From an uncultured Brevinema sp. (GTDB lineage Bacteria; Spirochaetota; Brevinematia; Brevinematales; Brevinemataceae), in NCBI GenBank assembly GCA_947036575.1, contig CAMQSH010000009.1, forward strand, positions 1-24,385: a DNA stretch of 24,385 bases, written 5' to 3'. Shown piece after piece: positions 1 to 8,041 of the stretch. Below the pieces are notes generated by a model. That model did not search any database. It was not told where the DNA came from and saw nothing but the letters and a program-made list of their open reading frames with translations. A program made the position numbers and the translations under genes. The first letter of the stretch is position 1. Every line of letters begins with the position of its first letter.

Positions 1-111
1 TTGGAATGCTAAATTATTTGAAAAATATGCAACACAAATTCATTATTTATAAATTATAAAAAGTAAATTATAGGAATACCAAAAATTATATTAGTTTATA
101 TAATTAAACCT

Positions 112-170
112 GTGAAATTGGGGTAAACCTCTCATTCTTCTCTAATAGAGAGTTTGGGAGGTTTTTTTTT
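112..170 (+). terminator. Motif-preceded intrinsic terminator, copy 1
   Basis: The motif GTGAAATTGGGGT (112-124) is followed directly by a hairpin with outer arms AACCTC (126-131) and GAGGTT (158-163), an inner CTCT/AGAG stem, and a run of nine T residues ending at 170. This is a textbook rho-independent terminator for a plus-strand transcript entering from the left of the window. The same 13-nt motif precedes three other terminators here (15620, 17381 minus, 22924 minus). Confidence 0.8.
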
Positions 171-227
171 GATATTAAACTCTTTAATAAAACTAGATCT
201 TTTTAGATAAAATATATCATAACAAAC

Positions 228-260
228 AAAAACCCCACCTAAAAATTAGGTGGGGTTTTT
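228..260. terminator. Strong bidirectional terminator hairpin
   Basis: A perfect 15-bp inverted repeat (228-242 and 246-260) has a 3-nt loop. It has an A5 run at its left end and a T5 run at its right end, so it can stop transcription on both strands. No intact gene lies right beside it. It probably separates the plus-strand transcript from the left and the minus-strand remnant at 334-612. Confidence 0.85.
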
Positions 261-333
261 ATATAGATCATAAAACTATATTATCTTTGGAAACAATAGA
301 GGACTTTTAATAAAAATAGTTTCAGAGAATGAT

Positions 334-612
334 TTACAATAAGTACATTCCCAAAGAAAGTATTGTTCTAATACCTACAAAATTATAAGAGGGAACTATT
401 TCTTATGATTCTCGATGAAAAATCGACCCTGCTATTGAAAGATGCTTTGTTATTCCAAAAGAACCTCCAATACCTATAATATCAAATATCCAACGCATAG
501 TATTGAACTGTATTCCAACAGAATAGTTCAGTGTGGTATAGCCTGAAATATTTTGCGTAATAGCATGATGATATCGCTCTCTACTTTGCTGAATAAGAAA
601 ACAATGTTGTTA
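334..612 (-). pseudogene. Remnant of a protein-coding gene, possibly beta-barrel C-terminus
   Basis: Read on the minus strand, an open frame without a start codon runs from about 612 to a stop at 403-405, and after that stop the same frame stays open to 334-336. The peptide has alternating hydrophobic and polar residues with glycines (for example GYTTLNYSVGIQFNTMRW and IIGIGGSFGITKHLSIAGS), a pattern typical of outer-membrane beta strands. There is no ribosome binding site and an upstream stop is close. I read it as a decayed gene. The barrel assignment is inference only and no family was recognised. Confidence 0.3.
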
Positions 613-904
613 TTTATTAGATTATTAGAAAAAAAGTTTTGACTTTTTTCCTAATAGTATGAAAGTAGTGTAAAATCACATCATTTTGGAGTTCCCTAGT
701 GACTAATATATAGATATTATCTTAAGGTATGGCGTAGGGGGTCTAATTTAATATTATCTACCCTATATGTAATCGATAATAGGTGGAAGAAATTAAACTC
801 AAAAAATCAAAATAAATTTGTTACTTACTCATCTAAGTTTAAATAATGAATATGTATCACAAATAAAGTTAATTTAATCCTATATGATAATGCTTCGCCG
901 TATT
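613..904. other. Gene-free intergenic stretch with a shared repeat block
   Basis: No supportable gene. It contains a block beginning TAGTGACTA (about 699) and ending GGGGGTCTA (about 736-744) that recurs in recognisable form at about 22800-22855. The rest is A+T-rich and has stop codons in all frames at short intervals. Confidence 0.5.
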
Positions 905-951
905 AAAATAAGCTCCTATGTTCTGAATAAGAAACACAAGAGCTTTATTTT
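905..951 (-). terminator. Terminator of the antiporter/C-S lyase operon
   Basis: The inverted repeat AAAATAAGCTC (905-915) / GAGCTTTATTTT (940-951), with an inner GTTC/GAAAC pairing, lies 16 bp beyond the stop codon of the C-S lyase gene and gives a T-rich tail on the minus strand. Its hairpin sequence is very close to those at 17333-17367 and 22873-22911, so it belongs to a dispersed terminator family, but it lacks the preceding GTGAAATTGGGGT motif. Confidence 0.8.
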
Positions 952-966
952 ATTTGGAATATTTTC

Positions 967-2133
967 TTATAACTGTTCTAGTGCATTAAAAAGATCTTGT
1001 TTTAAAGATTCCGTATCTTCCAAGCCTATGCATAGGCGGATAATACCTACAGGAACTCCTTTATTTTTAACAGGATCAAATCCGCCAAAATGTGGAGAAA
1101 TAGCTAAACTTTCAAAACCACCCCAACTAACACCTTTTTGAAATAATTTAAGATTATTTAAGAAAGAACTAATTGTTTCAAAATCATCTACATTTAATTC
1201 TAAGGCAAATAAGCTACTATAACCCCAAAGCTGATCTTTGGTATAAGATTGAACATTTAACCCTGGATGATGGACAACTCTAACTTTTTTGTGTTCTGAA
1301 AGAAATTTAGCAATTTCTAAGCTTTTAGTATGGAATTCTTTCATTCGTAAAGGTAAAGTTCTTAACCCTCGTATAATATAATAAGCGTCTTGTGGGTGAA
1401 GTACTGATCCTTGTAATTGATACCCTTGAGGGTAAATCACATCCATTAATTTATTTGAACAAATAATAACTCCAGCAACAGTATCACTATGACCACCTAT
1501 ATATTTTGTTAAAGAGTGTGCTACAATATCCACACCTAATGTTAAAGGTTTTTGAAACAATGGTGTTGCATATGTATTATCTATCATTGTGTAGATATTA
1601 TTTGATTTGGCTAATTCTGTGATCTTAATAATATCAATCTCTTTAAAAGTCATTGTTCCTGGAGATTCAAAATAAATTAAAGCTGTATTACTTTTAATAG
1701 CTTCTTTAATGGTATCAATAGAAATATTTTCTGTAATATGTGTAAAAGAAATATTGTTTTTTTCTACAAATGATAAATATTGAAGAACTGGGCCATAAAC
1801 ATTATTAACAACAATAACATGGTCACCAGATTTTAAGAGTGCAAACAAAGCTCCTGAAATGGCTCCCATTCCAGAACCAAAACATTTTGCAACTTCTCCT
1901 CTTTCTAAGGAAGCCATCTTTCGTTCTAGTATTTGTACAGTTGGATTTGTCCCCCTACTATATACATAGTTATGTCTTTCATCTTTAATTGCATGAGAAA
2001 GCTCTTCATAAGTTTCATAAGCAAAAAGAGAAGTTTGAACAATAGGCGGATTAACAGCTCCGTAACGTTCCTTTGAATTTTCACCAAAATGTTGGCAAAT
2101 ATTAACATCTTCACTCCAAAAAGGCGTAGTCAT
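967..2133 (-). CDS. Cys/Met-metabolism PLP-dependent C-S lyase (cystathionine beta/gamma-lyase-like)
   Basis: A cytoplasmic pyridoxal-phosphate enzyme of the transsulfuration family (MetB/MetC/CGL/MGL fold), acting on sulfur amino acids such as cystathionine, cysteine or methionine. Its 388 residues match the usual family length. Visible motifs are YSRGTNPT (58-65), contributing to cofactor phosphate binding, the aspartate in MIDNTYATP (about 185) that pairs with the pyridine nitrogen, and the Schiff-base lysine K210 in SLTKYIGGHSD. The region near 110-120 (NNVYGPVLQYL) lacks the cysteine typical of many methionine gamma-lyases, which favours a cystathionine or cysteine lyase, but the substrate cannot be fixed from sequence. 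AGGAG precedes the ATG. It lies 10 bp downstream of the NhaC-family antiporter, so the two are cotranscribed and probably handle the same amino acid. Confidence 0.9.
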   Translation of the reverse strand: MTTPFWSEDVNICQHFGENSKERYGAVNPPIVQTSLFAYETYEELSHAIKDERHNYVYSRGTNPTVQILERKMASLERGEVAKCFGSGMGAISGALFALLKSGDHVIVVNNVYGPVLQYLSFVEKNNISFTHITENISIDTIKEAIKSNTALIYFESPGTMTFKEIDIIKITELAKSNNIYTMIDNTYATPLFQKPLTLGVDIVAHSLTKYIGGHSDTVAGVIICSNKLMDVIYPQGYQLQGSVLHPQDAYYIIRGLRTLPLRMKEFHTKSLEIAKFLSEHKKVRVVHHPGLNVQSYTKDQLWGYSSLFALELNVDDFETISSFLNNLKLFQKGVSWGGFESLAISPHFGGFDPVKNKGVPVGIIRLCIGLEDTESLKQDLFNALEQL

Positions 2134-2143
2134 ATATTGTCTC

Positions 2144-3586
2144 CTATTTTATATTTGTATTTGTTTTAGTTGTATTGTAAAAACATCCAATTCCTAAAAT
2201 AGCTAAAGTAGGTGCAATAATAAAATTTAACAGAGATAATAACTGCCAAGGAGCATATTCTGCATAAGAAACACCTAACGTTGCTACCATAAATACTGTC
2301 GTAGAAGACCATGGTGTCATACTTTCGATCATTGTTCCTGTATCTTCTAAGGACCGAGATAGAACCTTTCTAGGAATCCCTAACTCATCAAATTTAGATT
2401 TAAAAGCATTGGCGACAATAAAACTTGTTGCATATTGATTAGAGGTTAAACTATTTACTAAAGCTGATGAAAATAATGTGCATAATATTGTTGTACTGCG
2501 TCTTTTAACAAATCCTAATACCTTCCCAATAACAGTTGGCATTGCTTCAATAATATCTATAGCTCCAATATAGGAAAACACCATAAAAGATATTGTAATA
2601 GGACCTATAAGACTATACAGTCCACCTCTATTAAGTATTACTTGAACATTATCAGGCATTTGAAGATCTCCAAGCATACTAACATTAAATCCATTTACAG
2701 CACTTGTTGCAACATCTGCTAAAGAAAATCCTTGAACCAACATTGCTAAGATTCCACTAACAATAGAAGAAATAACTAAAATTGGAATTGAAGGCTTTCT
2801 AGCAATTGATCCAGCTAAAACGATAGCAGGTGGTAATAAAAGAAAAATATTAAAATTAAATCCTTGTTCTAGAGCTTCTAATGTTGGCTTAATAAGAGCG
2901 TCTGTACCACTAGAAGTAGTGATTGGATCAACAAAACCAACAACGGTATATATTATCCCGGCAATGATAGCTGCAGGTCCTGTAGTGTATAGCATAGAAT
3001 GAACATGTTCATATACATCAATATCACTTGCAATAGCAGCTAAATTTGTTGTATCAGACAAAGGAGAAAGTTTATCTCCAAAATATGCTCCACCAATAAT
3101 TGCTCCTGCTGTAACTGCGACATTTGCTTCTAATGTTAATGCTACTCCCATAATTACTACACCAATAGTTGCCGCACTACCATAAGATGTCCCTGTTAGT
3201 GTTGAAAAAATAATTGGTGCAATAAATGCTATAAGATAAAAGAATTGAGCATTAATAGACTTAATTCCTAAATATACAAGCATAGGAATAGTTCCACTAA
3301 CCATCCATGTTCCAATAATAACCCCAATAAGAAAAATAATATAATATGCAGGCAAAGCTGATACTTGTTTTTTTATCATTGATTCTTGTATGTCGCTCCA
3401 TTTATATCCAAGATATAATAATTGGGCTGACACAATAGTAGCCGATAATAGAAAAATGATTTCCAATGGCAAAGCCACTTGATTAAATACTGAAGGACGA
3501 ATGATGATTCCATAAATAATCATCACTATTAAAGTGCTCACAGCAAAAAGTGCTTGTGAAAATGTTGTTGCTTTTATTAATTTCAT
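2144..3586 (-). CDS. NhaC-family Na+/H+ antiporter-type transporter
   Basis: An integral inner-membrane protein of 480 residues with roughly twelve hydrophobic segments, matching NhaC-family (ion transporter superfamily) antiporters in length and composition. Characteristic stretches are GAIIGGAYFGDKLSPLSDTTNLA (about 160-182) and, near the C-terminus, TGTMIESMTPWSSTTVFM, the conserved polar sequences within membrane segments. NhaC members include Na+/H+ exchangers, the malate/lactate antiporter MleN, and, from comparative genomics of methionine regulons, proposed methionine transporters called MetT. Because the next gene in the operon is a sulfur amino-acid lyase, a role in importing that amino acid is a reasonable inference, though simple sodium/proton exchange is equally compatible. 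The start has a purine-rich AGGGG site. Confidence 0.88.
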   Translation of the reverse strand: MKLIKATTFSQALFAVSTLIVMIIYGIIIRPSVFNQVALPLEIIFLLSATIVSAQLLYLGYKWSDIQESMIKKQVSALPAYYIIFLIGVIIGTWMVSGTIPMLVYLGIKSINAQFFYLIAFIAPIIFSTLTGTSYGSAATIGVVIMGVALTLEANVAVTAGAIIGGAYFGDKLSPLSDTTNLAAIASDIDVYEHVHSMLYTTGPAAIIAGIIYTVVGFVDPITTSSGTDALIKPTLEALEQGFNFNIFLLLPPAIVLAGSIARKPSIPILVISSIVSGILAMLVQGFSLADVATSAVNGFNVSMLGDLQMPDNVQVILNRGGLYSLIGPITISFMVFSYIGAIDIIEAMPTVIGKVLGFVKRRSTTILCTLFSSALVNSLTSNQYATSFIVANAFKSKFDELGIPRKVLSRSLEDTGTMIESMTPWSSTTVFMVATLGVSYAEYAPWQLLSLLNFIIAPTLAILGIGCFYNTTKTNTNIK

Positions 3587-3685
3587 AATTTACCCCTATT
3601 TCAAATATTATTTTAATAACAGTCCAATTCATTTGGCTTTTCACTGAAATATCAATAATAATATTTTTTATCTGTTTTTTATAAT

Positions 3686-3728
3686 AACCCCCCCTATTTT
3701 TGAATTACCATCAAAATAAGGGGGGTAT
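3686..3728. terminator. Hairpin between fucO and the antiporter gene
   Basis: An imperfect inverted repeat (about 13 of 15 paired positions, including a run of six G-C pairs) lies between the stop codon of fucO (3752) and the start of the antiporter gene (3586). It is placed to end the fucose operon transcript on the minus strand. The tail (TTATTATAAAAAA on the minus strand) is only moderately T-rich, so termination may be partial. Confidence 0.65.
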
Positions 3729-3751
3729 TAAATTAGTTATCTATAAAATTA

Positions 3752-4915
3752 TTAGACTTTTTGATTATAAGCGCTCATATAAACTTTTTCTAAATCATCT
3801 ACAGTTACGATACGAGGATTTGCTCCTGTACATGCATCTTTAATTGCTTGTTCTGCCAAACGACGTGCATCTTTAGGATTAAAAGCTGTATCTTTTAATG
3901 CTGGAATTTCAAGTTTCTCTGCAAATTCAAAAAAGGCATCAATTGCTACTTTTGCTGCTTCTTTTGCAGATTTTCCAGAGATATCTTTTCCTAATGCTAC
4001 TGCAATCGCTCCAAACTTTTCTGGATGTGTTTCTGCATTAAAAGCTTCTACATAAGGCATTAGTATCGCATTCGCAACACCATGTGGTAGATCATATTCA
4101 GATCCCAACTGATGTGCTAAAGAGTGTACTATCCCCAATCCTGCATTAGAAAAGGATAAACCTGCTATATAAGATGCCCAAGCCATTTTTGAACGAGCTT
4201 CAATATTTGTTCCTTCATTTGTAGCATCTTCTAAGGATTCGCCTATTAATTTGATTGACGCCAATGATAAAGCATCACTCAAACAAAATGCTCCTTGAGC
4301 AACATAAGATTCAACAGCATGAGTCAAGGCATCCAATCCTGTAGCAGCTGTTACACTCTTTGGAATCGATGTCATAAGTTCTGGATCATTAATAGATATT
4401 TTTGGTAAACAATGTGGATCTACCATCACCATTTTAATTTTTCTCACTTCATCTGTAATTACATAGTTAATAGTTACTTCAGAAGCTGTTCCTGCCGTTG
4501 TATTAATTGCAATAAGAGGTAATCCAGGTTTCTTAGAAAGTTCTATACCTTCATAATCTCCTATCTTCCCACCATTTGTTGCAAGAACTGAAATAGCTTT
4601 AGCAACATCCTGAGGAGAACCTCCACCTAGAGAAACAATAGCATCACATCCTTCTTTTTTTAACAAGTCTACACCATCATGTACATTTTTCATTGTTGGG
4701 TTTGGCACAGATTCATCGTATATTACATACGCAACTCCTGCTGTTTTAAAAATTGCTTCAATTTTTGCTACCATTCCTAATTTTACTAGTGGCTTATCTG
4801 TTACAAAAAGAATTTTTTTCCAACCTTTTTTAGGTATTTCTTTTTCTAGTTCTTTAATAGCTCCTGGTCCTACAAAATTTAATTCAGGCCAGTACATTCT
4901 TCTAACATTTTTCAT
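3752..4915 (-). CDS. fucO: Lactaldehyde reductase / iron-containing alcohol dehydrogenase (FucO type)
   Basis: A cytoplasmic group III alcohol dehydrogenase of 387 residues (E. coli FucO is about 383). It reduces L-lactaldehyde, produced by fuculose-phosphate aldolase, to 1,2-propanediol with NADH, which regenerates NAD+ in fermentation. The nucleotide-binding motif GGGSP is at 97-101. Metal ligands of the family align as D195 and H199 (GLDALTHAVESY), H264 (GIVHSLAHQLG) and H278 (DLPHGVANA). The name rests on these motifs plus position as last gene of the fucose operon. 1,3-propanediol dehydrogenases are close relatives, so activity on other aldehydes is possible. AGGAGA lies before the ATG, and the DeoR-type regulator gene ends 26 bp upstream, so both are probably driven from the promoter at 5729-5758 as well as from the main operon promoter. 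Confidence 0.88.
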   Translation of the reverse strand: MKNVRRMYWPELNFVGPGAIKELEKEIPKKGWKKILFVTDKPLVKLGMVAKIEAIFKTAGVAYVIYDESVPNPTMKNVHDGVDLLKKEGCDAIVSLGGGSPQDVAKAISVLATNGGKIGDYEGIELSKKPGLPLIAINTTAGTASEVTINYVITDEVRKIKMVMVDPHCLPKISINDPELMTSIPKSVTAATGLDALTHAVESYVAQGAFCLSDALSLASIKLIGESLEDATNEGTNIEARSKMAWASYIAGLSFSNAGLGIVHSLAHQLGSEYDLPHGVANAILMPYVEAFNAETHPEKFGAIAVALGKDISGKSAKEAAKVAIDAFFEFAEKLEIPALKDTAFNPKDARRLAEQAIKDACTGANPRIVTVDDLEKVYMSAYNQKV

Positions 4916-4941
4916 TATAATTCTCCTATTTTTGTGTTTTG

Positions 4942-5703
4942 TTAATAATGAATATTAACTTTACTGTTAGTAAAAAACTCTCTCCACTCTTGAGTAAGAG
5001 AGTCTGTATACAATTTAATTTCTTTATCAAATTCCAAAAATGTAATCAATCCACTTCTTCCAAATTTAGAATGATCAGCACAAAGCCATGTTGTTGTGGC
5101 ATTCTTTATCATCCTTTTTTTAACATCAGATAATGCTAAACTTCCATTGAGAATTCCTTGAGTTTTTGATATAGCATGACACCCTATTAATGCAATATCT
5201 GCATGATATTGCATTAATGCCTTCATTGTGTGTTCCCCAACACAGGCTTTTTCACTACTATCAACACTTCCACCACAAAAAATCATAGAAATATGAGAAC
5301 AAGGCATTAATACTTGCATTATATCAAAACTAGTCGTTATGACTGTTAGTTTTTTTTCAGGATGATTTTTCATTTCTTCAGCTATACCAAGAACAGTTGT
5401 TGCCGTATCTAAAAATAAAATAGAATCATTAGGAATATCGTTAATAACTTGTTTAGCAATATACTTTTTTTCTTTACTCATAGTTTGGGAACGAATTGCC
5501 AATGGTAAATCAATTTTATTATCGGGTAAAATCGTAGCTCCACCTCGAATTTGAATTAATTTTTTCATTTGATCTAATTGTTGCAGATCATTTCTTATAG
5601 TGGGTTCTGTAACCTCTAAAATTTGACAGAGTTCTTTAATTTTTACAAGTTTCTTTTTATGCACTAAAGTAATAATTTTTTTTTGTCTTTCTGTTATAAA
5701 CAT
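4942..5703 (-). CDS. DeoR-family transcriptional regulator (candidate FucR)
   Basis: A 253-residue DNA-binding regulator with the two-part DeoR layout. The N-terminal winged helix-turn-helix is at about 1-57 (ITERQKKIITLV, then VTEPTIRNDLQQL and the wing IQIRGGA). The C-terminal DeoR sensor domain has the isomerase-like fold that binds phosphorylated sugars (DTATTVLGIAEEM near 98-110, and CADHSKFG near 208-215). E. coli FucR is of the same family and responds to fuculose-1-phosphate, so control of the surrounding fucose genes by that intermediate is the likely role; this is inference from family and position. It sits between fucU and fucO and has its own promoter in the 75-bp gap upstream. 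Confidence 0.85.
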   Translation of the reverse strand: MFITERQKKIITLVHKKKLVKIKELCQILEVTEPTIRNDLQQLDQMKKLIQIRGGATILPDNKIDLPLAIRSQTMSKEKKYIAKQVINDIPNDSILFLDTATTVLGIAEEMKNHPEKKLTVITTSFDIMQVLMPCSHISMIFCGGSVDSSEKACVGEHTMKALMQYHADIALIGCHAISKTQGILNGSLALSDVKKRMIKNATTTWLCADHSKFGRSGLITFLEFDKEIKLYTDSLTQEWREFFTNSKVNIHY

Positions 5704-5728
5704 AATATAATTCCTATTTTGATTAGTT

Positions 5729-5758
5729 ATTATATTATAAAAAATGAATATAAGTCAA
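5729..5758 (-). promoter_or_regulatory. Internal promoter for regulator and fucO
   Basis: On the minus strand TTGACT (-35, 5753-5758) and TATAAT (-10, 5729-5734) are separated by 18 bp and lie in the 75-bp gap between fucU and the DeoR-type gene, about 25 bp before its start codon. It would allow regulator and reductase expression independent of the main operon promoter. Confidence 0.65.
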
Positions 5759-5778
5759 ATTACTCTATATTTATTTAT

Positions 5779-6210
5779 TTAAGGAAAAATAACCCCCTTC
5801 TGTAAAATAATGTTTGCGTAAATCTCAAGCTCTGTCGTTGCTACAATAGCATAAACAGAGGAACATTTTTTATAAAATTCAAATCGTTCTAAAGATTTAA
5901 ATGTTATATTTGTCTCATGCTCATCAATAATCTTTTGATAATCATTCCAAACTGAAGGCTTTTTGCCAAAGTCTGCATTAGGTTCCATTGTAAATACAGG
6001 TGTATCCGTAAAGGAATCCAAAGGAAACAATGGCATAATCGCTTTCAATAGTTCTGGAATACCCAGCCCATCCATCCTTATTACAGGAATGTCTTTGTAA
6101 GAATGAGCTGGAAAATTACCATCTGCAAACAAAATCATATCACTATGCCCCATTTCATCTAAAACTTTTAATAATTCTGGACTACTGAGAGGACTGATTC
6201 CTTTTAACAT
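5779..6210 (-). CDS. fucU: L-fucose mutarotase FucU
   Basis: A cytoplasmic RbsD/FucU-family protein of 143 residues (E. coli FucU is about 140). It interconverts the alpha and beta anomers of L-fucose so that the isomerase gets the right form. The N-terminus MLKGISPLSSPELLKVLDEM is almost identical to the family consensus. The conserved H22 (EMGHSD), D30 and H36 (ADGNFPAHSY) that form the active-site region are all present, as is the C-terminal YANIILQKGVI strand. It starts 10 bp after the fucI stop codon, with AAGGA upstream, so it is clearly cotranscribed with fucI. Confusion with RbsD is unlikely given the neighbour and the close match to FucU. Confidence 0.93.
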   Translation of the reverse strand: MLKGISPLSSPELLKVLDEMGHSDMILFADGNFPAHSYKDIPVIRMDGLGIPELLKAIMPLFPLDSFTDTPVFTMEPNADFGKKPSVWNDYQKIIDEHETNITFKSLERFEFYKKCSSVYAIVATTELEIYANIILQKGVIFP

Positions 6211-6220
6211 ATATTTATCC

Positions 6221-8017
6221 TTATTTTGTTAGTTTTCCATAAATAGGACCAAAGTTTTTACAAGCTCTAAAATCAGCTCCTTCTTTGTCTAAAGTTCCAA
6301 AAGAACCCCATGCTTTAGGTCTAAATATGTCTACATCATTTACATTATGCATATTAACAGGTATTCTTAACATAGAAGCTAAAGTGATTAGATCTTGTCC
6401 TATGTGTCCGTAAGATGCAGCACAATGGTTAGATCCCCAAGAATCCATAACTGAATATACATCTGTAAAAGATCCTTCGCCTGTTAAACGAGGTGCAAAC
6501 CACGTTGTTGGCCAAGATGGATCAGTACGATCATTTATAATATTGTGAATTTCTGGATCAATATTTACTCCATATCCTTCTGCAATTTGTAGAACAGGAC
6601 CGACTCCATGCACAAGATTCAAACGATACATAGTCATAGGAATTTCACCCTTTGTTAAGAAATTGGAAGAAAAGCCGCCTCCTCTAAAGTATTCTCTATT
6701 CGCTGCGTTCCACTTAGTAGCATTTAAACATTCTTGCATTTCTTGTTCTGAAATTTCCCAGAATGGTTTGATAGTTGGATTATTCTTAGAATCTTTTTGT
6801 TCTCCTGTCCAGTCTAAGGAAGCTGCTCCAGAATTAATTAAATGGATTATTCCATCTTTTGCTAATCCTGTAAGAGGTTTCCCTGAAACTCTTTCAACAG
6901 ACTCTGAATTCCAAAAAGTTCTTACATCTGCAAATAATTGAGCTGTACCTGTAAGCAATTGTCCAAATAACATGGAAACGCCATTTAAAGCATCGTTTTC
7001 TGTTGCAAAAGTAAAAGGTTGACGAATTCCATTCCAATCAAAAGACGAAGTCAATATTGCTTCAGAAAAATCTCCATTTTCCATAAAGTCTGTCCATTGT
7101 CTTTGTCCTTGGAATCCTCCAGCAATGGCATTATGACCATTAGATTCTTCAACAAAACCCATTTCAGCAAGTTTTGGGTTTCCACTCATAAGATCTTTCA
7201 TTATGATAGTCATTTTGACTATTGTTTCCCATTCTTTATCTTTTTCAGCTCTAGTAACATTTTTACCATTTTTCTCGTTAATATCTCTACCTTCTTTACA
7301 ATTCTTTTTGGTCCAAGCAAGAGCTTTTTCATACTCTTTTGGATCAAAAATATTCTTTTCTAAACGACGAGTGAGTTCTGACATATCTACAAATTCAGTT
7401 CTCATTCCAAGAAAATCTGATAAGAAATGAGCATCAACCATAGAACCCATGATTCCCATAGAGACATATCCTAAACTAAGATATGATTGATTTTTCATGG
7501 TTGCTACTGCAATACCAGTTTTGATAAATCGAAGGATTTTTTCTTTGACATCTTCAGGAACTACTTCATCTCTAAGATCTTGAACATCTTTTCCATAAAT
7601 TGTAAAAACTGGTAATCCCATTTGACCATGAGCTGCACCAGCAGCTGCTAAATAAACAGCTCCTGGACGATCAGTTCCATTAAATCCCCAAATAGCTTTA
7701 GGAATCCCTGGAGTCATATCTATGGTTGAAGATCCGTAACACCAACATGGAGTGACAGTAAGGGTAACCCCTACTCCCTGCTCTTCAAATTTTTGTTGAG
7801 TTTGAGCAGCTTCTCTAACACCACCTATAGGAGTATCAGCGATAACACACTCTACTTTTTCTCCACTAGCATGCTTTAATTCAGCTTCTATTATTTTGGC
7901 GATATTTTTTGCCATTTTCATGGTGATTTCTTCTAAAGATTCACGAACCCCTTCTCTTCGTCCATCAATAGTAGGACGAATCCCAACTTTTGGTAATTTA
8001 CTACTTTGTCTATACAT
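6221..8017 (-). CDS. fucI: L-fucose isomerase
   Basis: A cytoplasmic, Mn2+-dependent ketol isomerase converting L-fucose to L-fuculose, and in known members also D-arabinose to D-ribulose. With the start chosen here it has 598 residues, against 591 in E. coli, and is strongly similar over its full length. The catalytic and metal residues known from E. coli FucI (E337, D361, H528) align with exactly conserved spacing as E340 (ATENDALNG), D364 (FADVRTFW) and H531 (WGSNHC). The stretch VTPCWCYGS (88-96) is also a family hallmark. I chose the ATG at 8017 rather than the in-frame ATG at 8029 because the only Shine-Dalgarno sequence (GGAG) overlaps the latter and is correctly spaced from the former. 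The binding-protein gene ends about 24 bp upstream. Confidence 0.96.
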   Translation of the reverse strand: MYRQSSKLPKVGIRPTIDGRREGVRESLEEITMKMAKNIAKIIEAELKHASGEKVECVIADTPIGGVREAAQTQQKFEEQGVGVTLTVTPCWCYGSSTIDMTPGIPKAIWGFNGTDRPGAVYLAAAGAAHGQMGLPVFTIYGKDVQDLRDEVVPEDVKEKILRFIKTGIAVATMKNQSYLSLGYVSMGIMGSMVDAHFLSDFLGMRTEFVDMSELTRRLEKNIFDPKEYEKALAWTKKNCKEGRDINEKNGKNVTRAEKDKEWETIVKMTIIMKDLMSGNPKLAEMGFVEESNGHNAIAGGFQGQRQWTDFMENGDFSEAILTSSFDWNGIRQPFTFATENDALNGVSMLFGQLLTGTAQLFADVRTFWNSESVERVSGKPLTGLAKDGIIHLINSGAASLDWTGEQKDSKNNPTIKPFWEISEQEMQECLNATKWNAANREYFRGGGFSSNFLTKGEIPMTMYRLNLVHGVGPVLQIAEGYGVNIDPEIHNIINDRTDPSWPTTWFAPRLTGEGSFTDVYSVMDSWGSNHCAASYGHIGQDLITLASMLRIPVNMHNVNDVDIFRPKAWGSFGTLDKEGADFRACKNFGPIYGKLTK

Positions 8018-8041
8018 ATTTTTCTCCATATCTATAAATTA

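Noticed and set aside
884..1141. Plus-strand open frame over the 3' end of the C-S lyase gene
   Set aside because: Lies antisense to the terminator and the coding end of a well-supported enzyme, has no ribosome site and no recognisable domain.
967..2133. Methionine gamma-lyase as the specific name
   Set aside because: The active-site cysteine typical of many of these enzymes is not seen in the expected region, so only the family is given.
7019..7363. Plus-strand open frame antisense to fucI
   Set aside because: F/S-rich shadow product; fucI has conserved catalytic residues throughout.
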